64,000 nucleotides of DNA from Thinopyrum elongatum (lineage: Eukaryota > Streptophyta > Magnoliopsida > Poales > Poaceae): the NCBI GenBank assembly GCA_011799875.1, contig CM022297.1, forward strand, positions 74,652,488 through 74,716,487, given 5' to 3'. The notes below the pieces were generated by a model, which saw only the letters and a list, made by a program, of their open reading frames with translations, had not been told where the DNA came from and did no database searches. Below, in pieces: positions 33,861 through 46,012 of this stretch (position 1 is the stretch's first letter; every line of letters begins with the position of its first letter). Position numbers and translations under genes: made by a program.

Positions 33861-35457
33861 TGCTACTTCTTGAGCTTGCGTTGGTTTTTCCCTTGAAGAT
33901 GAAAGGGTGATGCAGCACAGTAGAGGTAAGTATTTCCCTCAGTTAAGAACCAAGGTATCAATCCAGTAGGAGAAGAACACACAAATCACCAACACCTGCA
34001 CAAACAATCAAACACTTGCACCCAACGCGATAAAGGGGTTGTCAATCCCTTCACGGTCAATTGCAAAAGTGAGATTTGATAGAGATAGATAAACAAAAGA
34101 TAGAATATTTTTGGGTTTTTTGGTATATAGATCTGAAAATAAAAGATTGCAAAATAGTAGATCGGAAAGTAATATGATGGAAAATAGTAGATCGGAAAGT
34201 AATATGATGGAAAATAGACCCGGGGGCCATAGGTTTCACTAGAGGCTTCTCTCATGAAGGCAAATAATACGGTGAATGAACAAACTACTATCGAGCAATT
34301 GATTGAAAAGCGCAAAGTTATGACGATATCCAAGGCAATGATTATGCATATAGGCATCACGTCCGTGTCAAGTAGACCGACTCCTGCCTGCATCTACTAC
34401 TATTACTCCACACATCGACCGCTATCCAGCATGCATCTAGAGTATTAAGTTCATAAAGAACGGAGTAACGCTTTAAGTAAGATGACATGATGTAGAGGAA
34501 TTAACTCAAGCAATATGATGAAAACCCCATCTTTTTATCCTCGATGGCAACAATTCAATACGTGTCTCGCTACCCCTACTTTGTCACTGGGTGAAATCAC
34601 GCAAGATTGAACCCAAAGCTAAGCACCTCTCTCATTGCAAGAAAAACCAATCTAGTTGGCCAAACCTAACCGATAATTCAAAGAGAAATACAAAGATATT
34701 AAATCATGCATAAAATAATTCAGAGAAGATTCAAATAATATTCAGAGATAAGTTGATCATAAATCCACAATTCATCGGATCTCGACAAACACACCGCAAA
34801 AGAAGATTACATCGGATAGATCTCCAAGAACATCAAGGAGAACGTTGTATTGAGAATCAAAGAGAGAGAAGAAGCCATCTAGCTACTAGCTATGGACCCG
34901 TAGGTCCGAGGTAAACTACTCACGCATCATCGGAAGGGCAATGGAGTTTATGTAGAAACCCTCCGTGATCGATTCCCCCTCCAGCGGGATGCCGGAAAAG
35001 GCCCCAAGATGGGATCTCACGGGAACAGAAGGTTGCGGAGGTGGAAAAGTGTTTTCGTGGCTTGTTCTGGTGGTTCTAGAATATATGTGAATATATGGGA
35101 GGAAGGGCTAGGTCAGAGGAGTCCCGAGGGGCCCACAAGGCAGGGGGGCGCCCCCCCCCAGGGCGCGCCCTCCACCCTTGTCGCCGCCTCGCGGCTCTTC
35201 TGACTTGGACTCCAAGTCCCCTGGGTGTCTTCTGGTCCAAGAAAAATCATCGTGAAGTTTTATTCCGTTTGGACTCCGTTTGGTATTCCTTTTCTGCGAA
35301 GCTAAAAAACAGAAACTGGCACTGGGCTCTAGGTTAATAGGTTAGTCCCAAAAATAAAATAAAATAAAAGAGCATATTAATGCATATAAAACATCCAAAA
35401 CAGATAATATAATAGCATGGAACAATCAAAAATTATAGATACGTTGGAGACGTATCA
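33861..35457 (-). repeat. 5' LTR of the Athila-like element (1597 bp)
   Basis: On the minus strand it runs from TGATACGTCTCC to AAGAAGTAGCA. The primer-binding site follows at 33849-33828. The tandem ATTACTTTCCGATCTACTATTTT units near 34150-34215 are also present in the 3' copy. Confidence 0.85.
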
Positions 35458-36926
35458 CACTGCATCTTCATAACCTTGCGCAAGACAACATATGGCTCCA
35501 CAGACATTCTTGGCCACATTTGAAACATCTTCACTACTCTCCAACAACACAGTCATGATAGTAGGGAGGTTCGCATTTGTTATAACTGTAGTTCCACTGG
35601 CTGGAGAATGCAAAAGCTCAAACATCCACCAAAGGGTCCATGCGTTGGCGACTTTTACCTGGTTGTTTGGATCTTTCATTAAGTTGAGCAAGAAGTCAAG
35701 TCTTTCCTGTACCAGAGGGGTAAGCTTATCAACAGAGGGGCCTTCAAGGATAGAGCTAAATGCAAATGTAGCTGCCTGACGACAATGCCAATCCAGGTTT
35801 GTAATGTTAACCTCAACAAATGGCATCACAAGAGGGACAATTGCATTACCAACAGTTCTAGCGATGAGGCCAAGGCATTTTGCACTGCTCATGGAAATGT
35901 ACCGCACATTGTCAGTGTGATCATGATATCCCTCTTGATTCAACAGAGTTTTGAGCAGCATTGGAACAAGTACAGGGAGGCCTTTTCAACGAAATAGTAA
36001 TTTACACTAGAGTAGGCATCATTAGATCCCTTGTACTCTTCTTGGAGTTTAATCTCTTCATCACAAACAGTGCTCCAGAACTCAATAGCTTGAACTGCAA
36101 CTGATTCCTCATCACCTTTGACAGCATTCGCGGTGAGGTTAAGTATCATTTACACGTAAGGATTTAAGTGCATATAATATGTGGATGCAATTGCAACAAG
36201 GAATTCAAAAGCTGCATGCCTGATCTCTACTTCTTGAGATACAACAGTATCACAAATTACCTTCACTATATAGCTCCGCTCCATAATGTTTGCAAAGTTG
36301 CTTTCAGCAAAATCAAGAGCATTATATAGAGCTTTAACTGCTGCGAGACGGACTTCAATGCTTAGCTCTGCCTGGTTCATTCGCTGAACGACAGCAGTCA
36401 GAACATCATTCACCTGACCCTACTCCCAGTGCTCAGGAGAAATCTCCTCACAGACATACCCCAGCAGCTCTAGTGTTCCTTGCCACAGTGCAGCAAATGC
36501 ACCATGCTACCTCATGTTGCCCAGTAATTTGGGGATGAGGTCTTTCCATTCCTCGCGAGGTATCTCAATGGATGCAACCTTTGAAATGACTTGTGACGAG
36601 GCCTGCCTCGCATGAGGCACCGAAGATCCTAGTGTTCTCAGCAATGACTCCTTGATCTTTGACTTGACAGATGGATCCAGGTTGACCCACTATTAAACCA
36701 GAAGCTCTTTATTTAAAGAATTCTCTGTGTCCAATGAGTTCTTAAGGATAATACCAGCAAGCCTTCTAGACTCCGGTGGCCTTTCATTGCTTGAGATCTC
36801 TACTGATAGGAAGAGGAGAAAGTTGGGAAGATTCAGCTCCTGGAATAGCTTAAGATGGTCTTCTGCTACCGACCTGAGATTACCATCCATAGATTGGGCA
36901 GCTAGCAGAATCTGAGATATATCCAT

Positions 36927-38082
36927 AGTTGTATCAACTGTGCAATCAAACATCAAAGAAACATATTTATGAGTTAGCAAGCTATGTTCAGAAACAAAAT
37001 CAATTACACACAAACGGAAAAGAACGGCATCCATGAACACTCCTAAGGGCTGAGTATTAATATGTAAGTTATTTCTTCTGGATTATGCTCATCATTATAA
37101 CATTAACCCTACTAGGTCGTGAAAGTGATACTTGTGCTCGCCACTCATTACCAGTTGTCTTATCAATCAAACCCTCCTCATTTATTAAATTTAGTACCAG
37201 AAGAACTACTGCCCCCTGTCACTACAACAAAAGATATATCACCACAAAAACAAACCAAAAATAGGGTAACCAAAATATATCAGCAACTAGTGCCCCTATC
37301 ACTACAACGAAGTATAGCATATATTTTTAATTATTTTTGGTACAACATAAACTCTTCTGTTGACATAAAGAGAGTTGGCAAGTCCTGCAAGACAGGTATG
37401 GAAGCTATGGACCGGCTGCTGCAGAATATCCATCACCACCTTCAGTTTGTGCCCTTCTTTGTTTGTCGCAGTTTAGCACATGACAAGGATCGATCATATA
37501 AGCTTTTTCTCACTAACTTCTGAAGATAAGGTGTCAAAGCGCTTCTCCATTGTCTTGAATCTTTTAACAACTATCTCATGTAACCCCTCTACCATTTTTG
37601 GAACTTAAGCAATACTGCTGACCACTGAATCAAGATTAACTGGTTGTGGTGGCGGATGGTGTTGGTGCTGTAGCACCTCCTTCAGGGTGTACTTCTTGAG
37701 TCAGCATTTGGTATTAATGTTTGCAGGGTCACGTTTCAGATGGCGGAGAAGGAAAAATATATGAGGTGCATATGGTAATGCAACGTCTGGAGTTTCAATG
37801 GCCTCACACATCTCTTGAGGAGGAAATGAGCAATGTCAAACTGCTTTTCGTGGTAAATGGCATAGGCAAGCTTGAGAAGTATGATGCTCCATGCACCCCG
37901 ATTTCCTGATCTAGGAAGAAGTGTATGTCGATTTATCCTTTGGATGAGACCAACTTTAGTTTTAAGATCCCTAACTAGGCTAGGGTCAGGATTAGGTACA
38001 CGAAAGAGAGAGTGAACATCAGCATCATCCCATGTGTGCAAAACAAGGCTGTCAGCTCTAGGCTTAATTAGCAAGGCCTTTT
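36927..38082. other. Upstream flank of the importin pseudogene and unassigned coding-like fragment
   Basis: Intergenic DNA. On the minus strand, 37736-38060 is open and protein-like (LIQRINRHTLLPRSGNR, LLKLAYAIYHEKQFDIAHFL). I cannot name it; it may be captured or transposon-derived. At 38082 it joins abruptly to a truncated LTR. Confidence 0.35.
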
Positions 38083-38525
38083 TTGTTTTCTGTTTCTTTT
38101 CTATTTTGCAAAATGTGTGGCCCCCATTAGAGTTTTGTAAAATATGAGAGCTGGCCCACAAATCACAGCACAATATATCCTACCACCAAAAACTAGTTTG
38201 GGGTAAATATCTTTTCATATTTATTTTAGATTAAATAAAAAGTAATTAAATATTGTCTTTAGTCACTGTTTGGGGATGTTTGAGTCACTTACCCAACTCC
38301 AATGATGTTGGTTTCAATTTTAGAATTGTCTCTGATTTATTTGCTATTTAATGAACAATTTAGTTTTTGTTCTGAACAACTTTTATTTTCCACTTTAGTT
38401 TTAATTTGAAATTTTGAGTTAGGAGCTGAATGCAATATGATGGAAATGATGTTTAGGCACTGATAATCATGATGACATGGCATAATCAAAATGGGATTAC
38501 TGTAGTTAACCACTGGGGTGTTACA
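38083..38525 (-). repeat. Truncated 3' LTR of the second Tekay element
   Basis: Nearly identical to 45014-45434 of the other LTR (TTTCTTTTCT...GCAAAATGTGTGG onward), and it retains the true terminus CACTGGGGTGTTACA that the other copy lacks. Confidence 0.85.
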
Positions 38526-38561
38526 AATCTCCTCCACTAATAAGAATTCTCGTCCCGAGAA

Positions 38562-40735
38562 TTAAGAAGTAGAAGGAAAAAGTTCGGGGTATTCCGCACG
38601 AAGATTATCCTCGCGTTCCCAAGTGGCTTCATCTTCAGTATGATTTGACCACTGCACTTTGAGGAACTTGGTAACCTTCTGACGGGTCCGACGTTCAGCT
38701 TCATCGAGAATGTGGATCGGATGCTCCTTATAAGATAGGTCATCTTGCAATTCGAGCACCTCGTGATCCACTGCTCGGTGTGGAGATTCCTTGAAGCATT
38801 TACGAAGTTGCGACACATGGAATACGTCGTGGATATGAGAGAATTGCGGCGGCAACTCCAATTTATATGCCACCTGAACACGTCTAGCAATAATGCGGAA
38901 AGGACCAATGTAGCGTGGAGCTAGCTTGCCCTTGATTCCAAAACGGTGAGTGCCTTTCATCGGGGTGACTCGCAGATAAGCTTGATCACCAGGTTGATAA
39001 GTCAAACCCCATCGTTTGCGATCATAGTTGCTCTTCTGGCGGTCCTGAGCCGCCTTGAGATTTTCTCGGACAATACGAACTTGTTCTTTGGCGTGTTGAA
39101 TAATATCCGGACCCACGAGCGGTCGTTCCCCAGTTTCTGACCAATTCAGGGGGGTTCGACACTTACGTCCATATAGTACTTCGAAGGGGGCCATTTTCAA
39201 GCTGGCTTGATAGCTGTTGTTATAAGAGAACTCGGCATAAGGAAGAGATTCTTCCCACTTCTTACCGAATGAAATAACACAAGCTCGAAGCATGTCTTCA
39301 AGCACTTGATTGACTCGTTCGACTTGGCCTTGAGATTGAGGGTGATAAGCTGAACTCCAGGTAATATGAGTTCCCATAGCTGTTTGGAAACTTTCCCAGA
39401 ATTTGGAAGTGAAAAGGCCGCCACGGTCCGAACTGATCTCCTTCGGAATACCGTGGAGTGATACAATTCTAGAGATATACAACTCTGCTAACTGACTAGC
39501 AGTGATAGTTTCTTTGACAGGCAGAAAATGTGCAACTTTAGAGAGTTGGTCGACGACGACAAGAATAGCATCGTGACCCTTCTGTGACCTGGGGAGTCCT
39601 GTAATGAAATCCATCTGAACCTTATCCCATTTCCATAGAGGAATAGGCAGTGGTTGCAGAATTCCAGCTGGTTTCTGATGTTCTGCTTTAACGCGACGAC
39701 ACACATCACATTCAGCAACATAACGAGCAATGTCTTCCTTCATTCTAGACCACCAGTACCTTTGACGGAGATCACGATACATCTTGGTGCTACCCGGATG
39801 AATAGACAGTGGGGTATCATGTGCCTCCTTCATGACTTTGTCAGTCATAAGCTCGAAGCGAGGTACGACAATGCGGTTTCTGAAATACAAGGTTCCATCT
39901 TCAGACAGCGAGAAATCCCTGTACTTTTCAAGGTGAAGATTTTTCTTCATCAGATCAATTTCAGCATCTTTAGCTTGCGCATCCTTAATAGCTTTCTCAA
40001 GATCTGGTTGTATTACAAGGTTATTTAGAGAGCCTTGTGGAACAATACGCAGATTTAGCTTGCGCAGTTCTTCAAAAAGACGAGGTTGAGCTCGCCTAAC
40101 CATGAGGTTGTCGCAATAGGACTTGCGGCTTAAGGCATCAGCCATCACGTTAGCCTTGCCAGGGGTATAGGAAATACCCAAATCATAGTCCGCAATGGCC
40201 TCCATCCATCTTTGCTGACGGAGGTTTAGAGATGGTTGAGTAAACAAGTACTTCAGACTTTTATGATCCGTGTAGATCTCGCAACGATTACCGAGAAGGT
40301 AATGTCGCCACAACTGCAATGCATAGATCACAGCAGCTAGTTCTAGATCATGTACCGGATAATTCTCTTCATGTGGCCGCAACTGACGAGAGCCATAGGC
40401 AATCACTTTACGCTCTTGCATTAGGACACAGCCTAATCCTTCACGGGATGCATCACAATAAATCACAAAGTCTTTGCGGGTATCTGGAGGAGACAGTACT
40501 GGGGCAGATGTCAGCTTGTCTTTGAGTGTCTGAAAACTTTCCTGACATTTTTCTGTCCCTTCAAACTTAACGCCTTTGTGAAGCAGATCAGTCAGGGGCT
40601 TAGCAATCTTAGAAAAGTTCTCGACAAATCGACGGCAATAGCTTGCAAGGCCAAGAAAACTTCTCACTTGCTTGACGTTCTTTGGAGGAGTCCAGTCCAG
40701 AATAGCCTGAACTCATTCTGGGTTAACGGCAATAC
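38562..40735 (-). pseudogene. Tekay pol fragment: RT end, RNase H, integrase, chromodomain
   Basis: The open part (701 aa from 40667) begins at [13 protein letters not shown] in the reverse-transcriptase connection. It carries RNase H (CDASREGLG), the integrase zinc finger (HPGSTK...CDVCRR), the DDE residues and the terminal chromodomain. Just upstream, in the same frame, a TGA at 40715-40713 replaces the Arg codon seen in the intact copy (NPE-R-VQ), as expected from CpG decay. The rest of the N-terminal half is deleted. Confidence 0.88.
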
Positions 40736-41257
40736 GTGGGCAGGTAGTCAAAGAGATTGACGATGATAACACAGATCAGCGAGGGGCAAGGATGGCATTG
40801 CCGTTCATGAATTCAATTAACATCTCGGAAGAACTCAAAATGTTGACACTGAACACGACACATTTTTCCGGGAGATTCAAAAAGTGTCAAATGACGGTGT
40901 GCGAGGTATATGATAACTTGGAAAGAAAAGGGTAAACAACCCAATGGAAAGGAAAATGATTTTCAGACTAATCAGATCAATGGTAAGGAATAAGCACAAA
41001 TATCCAGCTCTCCGGGTGGACGAGATTTACGAGATCCTAATGTTGGAGTTAGAAAATTTTTAACCCGAATAGAAGAGAGGTCAGAGTCCCAGAGTATAGA
41101 CAAGGAATAAAAGATCCTAATACCACCCAATTGGCGATGTGGGCCCGTAAGCCACACAGCCAAGTTAGTAAATTAGTTTTTTCGGTTCACTAGACTCAAC
41201 TTCGGCCAAGGAGTTGGGAAGGGGGGTTCCTACAGGCAGTCGGCTCTGATACCAACT

Positions 41258-44200
41258 TGTGACGCCCCCGGCTAAATCGTGCACTAATCATACACGCAAA
41301 TGCACACGATCAAGCCTAAGGACTCACGGGAAGATATCACAACACAACTCTAAAACATAAATAAAGTCATACAAGCTTTATATTACAAGCCAGGGGCCTC
41401 AAGGGCTCGAATACATAAGCTTGCGAACAAGCGTCAGCGGAAGCATCAGATATCTGAGTACAGATATTAAAAGAGAAACAGAAAGGCCTTTAGGAAGGCG
41501 GGGCAAAATAAAACACTACGATCGAAAGGCGTAGGCCTCCTGCCTGGGACCCTCCGATCCTACTCCTGGTCGTCAGTCAACTCGTAGTAGTATCCATCCT
41601 CTGGGTAGTAGTAGTAGTCGATCGACGGGGCATCTGTCTCAGGGGCTCCGTCATCTTGGTCACGACAAACTGATATGGGGAGAAAAGGAAAACAAAGCAA
41701 CCGTGAGTACTCATAAGTACTCAGCAAGCAAGGATCTACACTACATATGCAACATTTTCAACGGGAGGCTGTATATGTGGACTGGGCTGCAGAAATGCAA
41801 GAATAGAGAGAAGGCCTAGTCCTATCGAAGACTAGCATCTTCATCGGTCTTGCAGAAATAGAAGAGAGTAGAACAGTACAATATAATGTAGTAGTATCAT
41901 TAAGTCTCATCCTCACCCAGAGATCCTTTCTCGACTCCCTGCGAGAAAGCAATCCCAGAGCCATACAGTCATTAACCTCATCCGGAGATCCCTTCTCGAC
42001 TCCCTGCGAGAAGCAATCCCAGAGCCATAGTATCCAAGTATCTAGTTCTAAATTGTATCAATCAGGATACAACTCCGAGTGTCCGTTACCGTAGGACAGG
42101 CTATCGATAGAAGTGTTCTTCCCTGCAGGGGTGCACCAACTTACCCAACACGCTCGATTAACTCCGGCCGGACACACTTTCCTGGGTCATGCCCGGCCTC
42201 GGCCAAACGACACATCGCAACCCTACCTACCGCTCAGCAGAGAGGTCCCCGCCGGTCTACATCCTAAGCGCAAGGGGGTCTTGGCCATCGCCCCTCGCCC
42301 TCCGGGTCGTTGTGAGTAGGGTGGATACCAGCGCCAACGGCACGATCCGACCCGGCCACAATGATGAACTGGACGTCTGACAAAGCTTTCGGCTGATGCT
42401 ACGATGCAGAACGCCCATACTATGCCCACGTGATGGTTAGTGCTATCAGACCAGAGGCCTGCTCGGATCAAATATCCAAATCGTTAGTGGACTAGGGCTT
42501 GCGGTAACGAGCAGAGACTCACGAAAGATGTGACCCCGTCGCCCTGTCTCGAGGACTTGCTGCAAGGGTTAAGAATGCCCGGCCGCGCCTCATATTCATC
42601 ACTCGGGCACCATACAGGCACCCGTCTTCACAACACTCGCCTCTCAGGCGCACGCGGGTACCCCTCAGGGTCGACCCGCCTATCCAAGTAACAGTGTAAA
42701 GTCCAAGTATCCGTGTGTCCATAACATCAGGGGAATCCGAGGTATCACCCTCGTTGGATTCCTACTCGATGTGTCTGTCAAGGTGAACTCGGAGGATTCA
42801 CCCTCGATGGGTTCACACTTGATGTGTTGCACGACAGCGTCGTTACCGGAAGTGGTGAAGGAGGAATCACCCTCGATGACCACGACCGAATAGCTACTCT
42901 ACAGAGTTAACATCAGAAGTGCTACACGAGGTATCACCCTCGGCACTCGGTGGTAACGCTGCAGTGTCGTTACAACTAAGGGGGGGTGATGTGCGGTGTC
43001 GGGGCCGGGTCTTCAATTCCCGTTGATCGGGTCTTCTGACAATCCAACGCGGCAGTCGGGATAAGTGGGGTCACTGATAGGTCTCTACCCAGCCTATACT
43101 AAGCAGTTTAGGATATGCAGGTAATTATCAACAGCAGGTTACAATAAATAGGCTATGCATCAGAATAGGTAAAGCAGTAGCAGCAGCAATTCTAATGCAA
43201 GCATGAGAAATAGAATGGGCGATATCGGGATGATCAAAGGGGGGGGCTTGCCTGGTTGCTCGGCGGCAAGGGCAAGGTTGTCAATGGTGTCTTCGGGCTC
43301 CGGAGCTGCGTCGGCCTCGGGGACGACGTCGGTGTCGGGGGCTACCGAGAGAGAAGAGGGGGAGGAAACAGTATAAATACTCAGCGAACAAGTGCAGCAC
43401 AAAGCATAACATGGCAATACGCGGTGACTGAGGTGATCTAACGCAGTGCCGGGTGATACTGGCGAAGGTGGGATTCATCCGGGAATGTTTTCCCGGTTCT
43501 GGACATTTGTCAGACAGATGACCGGAGGGGAACGGTTGCATGTTCGGATAGTTAGGGACATGTGACAGACGAACGAACCGCGTATTCAGATTCGTCTCGT
43601 CGTTCTGAGCAACTTTCATGTACAAAGTTTTTCCATCGGAGTTACGGATTATTTAATATGATTTTCTAAAGTTTAAATCAATTTTCTGGAATTTATTATT
43701 TATTTAAATTTGAATTATCCAAAACAGTGCAGAGTGACGTCATCGTGACGTGTTGCTGACGTCAGCAGGTCAACTGGTCGGCTGACCAGTCAAACCAGAC
43801 AGGTGGGACCCACATGTCATAGACTGTGACATTAACAGTGGGGTTAAAATTAACTAACTGGGGTAATTAGTGGGTGGACCCCAGCAGTCAGTGACTGATT
43901 AGTGTTTAAACTAATTAACTAATTTTCTAGTTAATTAAATCAGTTTAACCGAGTGGGGCCCGCATGTCAGCGAGACAGGGCGGCCACATCAGTTGTTCAC
44001 CTGGTCAACAGGTCAACTGGGGCCCGCGGGGCCCCACAGTCAGTGGCCCAGGAGCGGGGCCCATCAGGGCCAGGTCAGCGCCGGCCGCCGGAGCTCTCCA
44101 GCGAGCCCCAACGCGGTGGCTCAACTCCGGCGAGCTCGGAAACGGCGCACAGGGCATCATTTGCGACGCGGTTGGCGGCAGTCGAACGGGGAGACGACGT

Positions 44201-45434
44201 CGCATCGATCTAGGGCACTAGCACGAGGCGGGGCAGTAGGAGACGAGCGCTGCGACGGCAATGGCGGACGGCGGCGTTCGGGCGAGACGGCGAACGGCGT
44301 TGCAGCGCGCGTGCGAGCGAGCCAAGAGGCTAGGCGTGGCCTACGCGGTGCAGTGAGTGCGATGGCCACAGGCACGGGGCCCAAAGGTCACCGGGGACAC
44401 GTCGGCGACGTGCACAGGCGGCGGTGGGTTCGGGCACGGCGAAACCTAGCGCTACAAGCCACGGAGGGCCGTGAGGGGAGAGGGGGAAGGAGCAGGAGCT
44501 CACAGCGGGGTGTAGCCGGTCAAAGTGGGCTCGGGGGAGGTTTGGTGTAGCCGGAATCGGCGACGGAGTGCGGTGGCGATCCGAGGAGGAAGAAGACGGC
44601 GTGGAGGCGATGCAATGGCTCCGGGCTTCGGCTCGTTTGCGCGGTCGAAGGAGGCGACGATGGCGAGCACCGTGGACACGTCGGGGTGGCGAGAGGGGCA
44701 CGGCGGCCGTGGCTACACCGGAGCCATGGCGGCGGTGGCGCTCGGGTGAGGGAGGAGTAGAGGAAGGAGAGGGAGAGTAGTGGCTAGGGTTAGCCAGAGG
44801 GGTCGAGGGGGGTCCTTATCCCCTCCAGGGGCGCGCGGTGGCCGCTGTCGACGCAGGAGAGGGGGGCCAGGTGCGGCGAGCGCGCGCGCACCAGGTGCTC
44901 GACAGCGAGACCCGGGCGTGAGCAGTACGAAGAGGACGAGCGGGGTGGGCTGGGCCGGCCACTGTGCTGACTTAGGCCCAGCACAATGGGCCTTTTTCCT
45001 TTTTTTTTGTTTTTTGTTTCTTTTCTGTTTTGCAAAATGTGTGGCCCCCATTAGAGTTTTGTAAAATATGAGAGCTGGCCCACAAATCACAGCACAATAT
45101 ATCCTACCACCAAAAACTAGTTTGGGGTAAATATCTTTTCATATTTATTTTAGATTAAATAAAAAGTAATTAAATATTGTCTTTAGTCACTGTTTGGGGA
45201 TGTTTGAGTCACTTACCCAACTCCAATGATGTTGGTTTCAATTTTAGAATTGTCTCTGATTTATTTGCTATTTAATGAACAATTTAGTTTTTGTTCTGAA
45301 CAACTTTTATTTTCCACTTTAGTTTTAATTTGAATTTTTGAGTTAGGAGCTGAATGCAATATGATGGAAATGATGTTTAGGCACTGATAATCATGATGAC
45401 ATGGCATAATCAAAATGGGATTACTGTAGTTAAC
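41258..45434 (-). repeat. Near-complete 5' LTR of the second Tekay element
   Basis: It starts TGTGACGCCCCCGGC. It shares the GGAATCACCCTCG-type repeats (42.73-42.97 kb) and the TGACGTCA cluster (about 43735) with the other Tekay LTRs. The terminus is lost at the junction with CACTA DNA. Confidence 0.85.
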
Positions 45435-45498
45435 GAGGGTCGAGGATCGCCGGTCGCCAAGGAGTCGAGCACCTTGGCGAATTTGTCTTGCAGCCTAT

Positions 45499-46012
45499 GC
45501 GATGAGGATTAAAGGCCAAGTGTTGAAACTTGAAACACCCAAACTGACTCATGACAAAAAATCAAAGCGTAGACAGAGAAACCAAAGACGAAACAATACG
45601 TAGTGAGAGGTTGTGCAACTAGGATGATATTCTGTAACAGCTTTTTTAAAGAATTTGAGAGGATGATGGTGAAGAACTCGAAAGCCATTGGTGTCTTGCG
45701 GTCGTATCCATACATTCTGCTACAGCACAACAACCCTTCTTCTGACCACCATTGGTGTCTTGCGGTCATAAGAAGGGTTGTTGCGCTGTAGCAGAATGTA
45801 TGGAAATGACCACAAGACACCCATGGCTTTCGAGTTCTTCGCCATCATCCTCTCCAATTCATTAAAAAAGCTAGTACAGAAAATCATCCTAGTTGCACAA
45901 CCTCTCACTATGTACTATTTCGTCTTTCGTTTCTCTTTCTACGCCCTGATTTTTTGTCATGAGTCAGTTTGGTTGTTTGAAGTTTCAAAACTTGGCTTTT
46001 AATCCTCATCGC
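45499..46012. repeat. Long hairpin: 243-bp arms, 28-bp loop
   Basis: The arms 45499-45741 and 45770-46012 are equal in length and about 91% identical after reverse-complementing (22 mismatches by my count, no indel). Each arm is open for a similar ~50-residue peptide (MRGCATRMIFC...NNPS) read toward the loop. The hairpin sits beside the subterminal minisatellite. Confidence 0.9.

Larger units (their letters stand above)
12899..35457 (-). mobile_element. Athila-like gypsy element with gag-protease only, carrying a nested element
   Basis: The LTRs begin (minus strand) TGATACGTCTCCAACGTATC and end AGTAGCA. The primer-binding region after the 5' LTR contains TGGCGCCGTTGCCGGGGAGA, the sequence typical of Athila/Tat elements. 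Without the nested 14.25-kb element it is about 8.3 kb. The interior has a gag block and a gag/protease block, but no reverse transcriptase, RNase H or integrase, so it depended on a related element. Flanks CTCTG (12894-12898) and CACTG (35458-35462) are a target duplication with one mismatch. Confidence 0.85.
11674..36926 (-). pseudogene. Importin subunit beta-1-like pseudogene, split by a 22.6-kb insertion
   Basis: Importin beta carries cargo-loaded importin alpha through nuclear pores. The start (MDISQILLAAQSMDG) is at 36926. HEAT-repeat sequence runs to 35458, resumes at 12898 (SRSSMLTPYLPNV) and continues to a GT-AG intron at 11870-11955. The last exon ends at 11674 (RVITEAGVS). The real intron argues against a processed copy. 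In-frame stops occur at 36695-36693, 36692-36690, 36509-36507, 36422-36420 and 36152-36150, and there is a frameshift near 35985. The 3' half has no visible damage. The insertion (12899-35457) has an imperfect 5-bp duplication (CTCTG/CACTG); subtracting 22,564 bases keeps the frame, so it landed in an exon. Identification is firm. Confidence 0.9.
38083..45434 (-). mobile_element. Second Tekay-type element, truncated and internally deleted
   Basis: The left LTR is cut to 443 bp (38083-38525) and the right LTR (41258-45434) lacks its last ~15 bases, ending ...GTAGTTAAC. The primer-binding site TGGTATCAGAGCC is at 41254-41242. Gag, protease and the front of reverse transcriptase are deleted between about 40735 and 40915. 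No target duplication can be found because both outer ends are lost. It is related to the complete copy at 13.9-28.1 kb but clearly more diverged. Confidence 0.85.

Noticed and set aside
43953..45090. Several 60-185-codon frames in the second Tekay LTR
   Set aside because: GC-rich LTR sequence with overlapping frames on both strands and no recognisable protein features.
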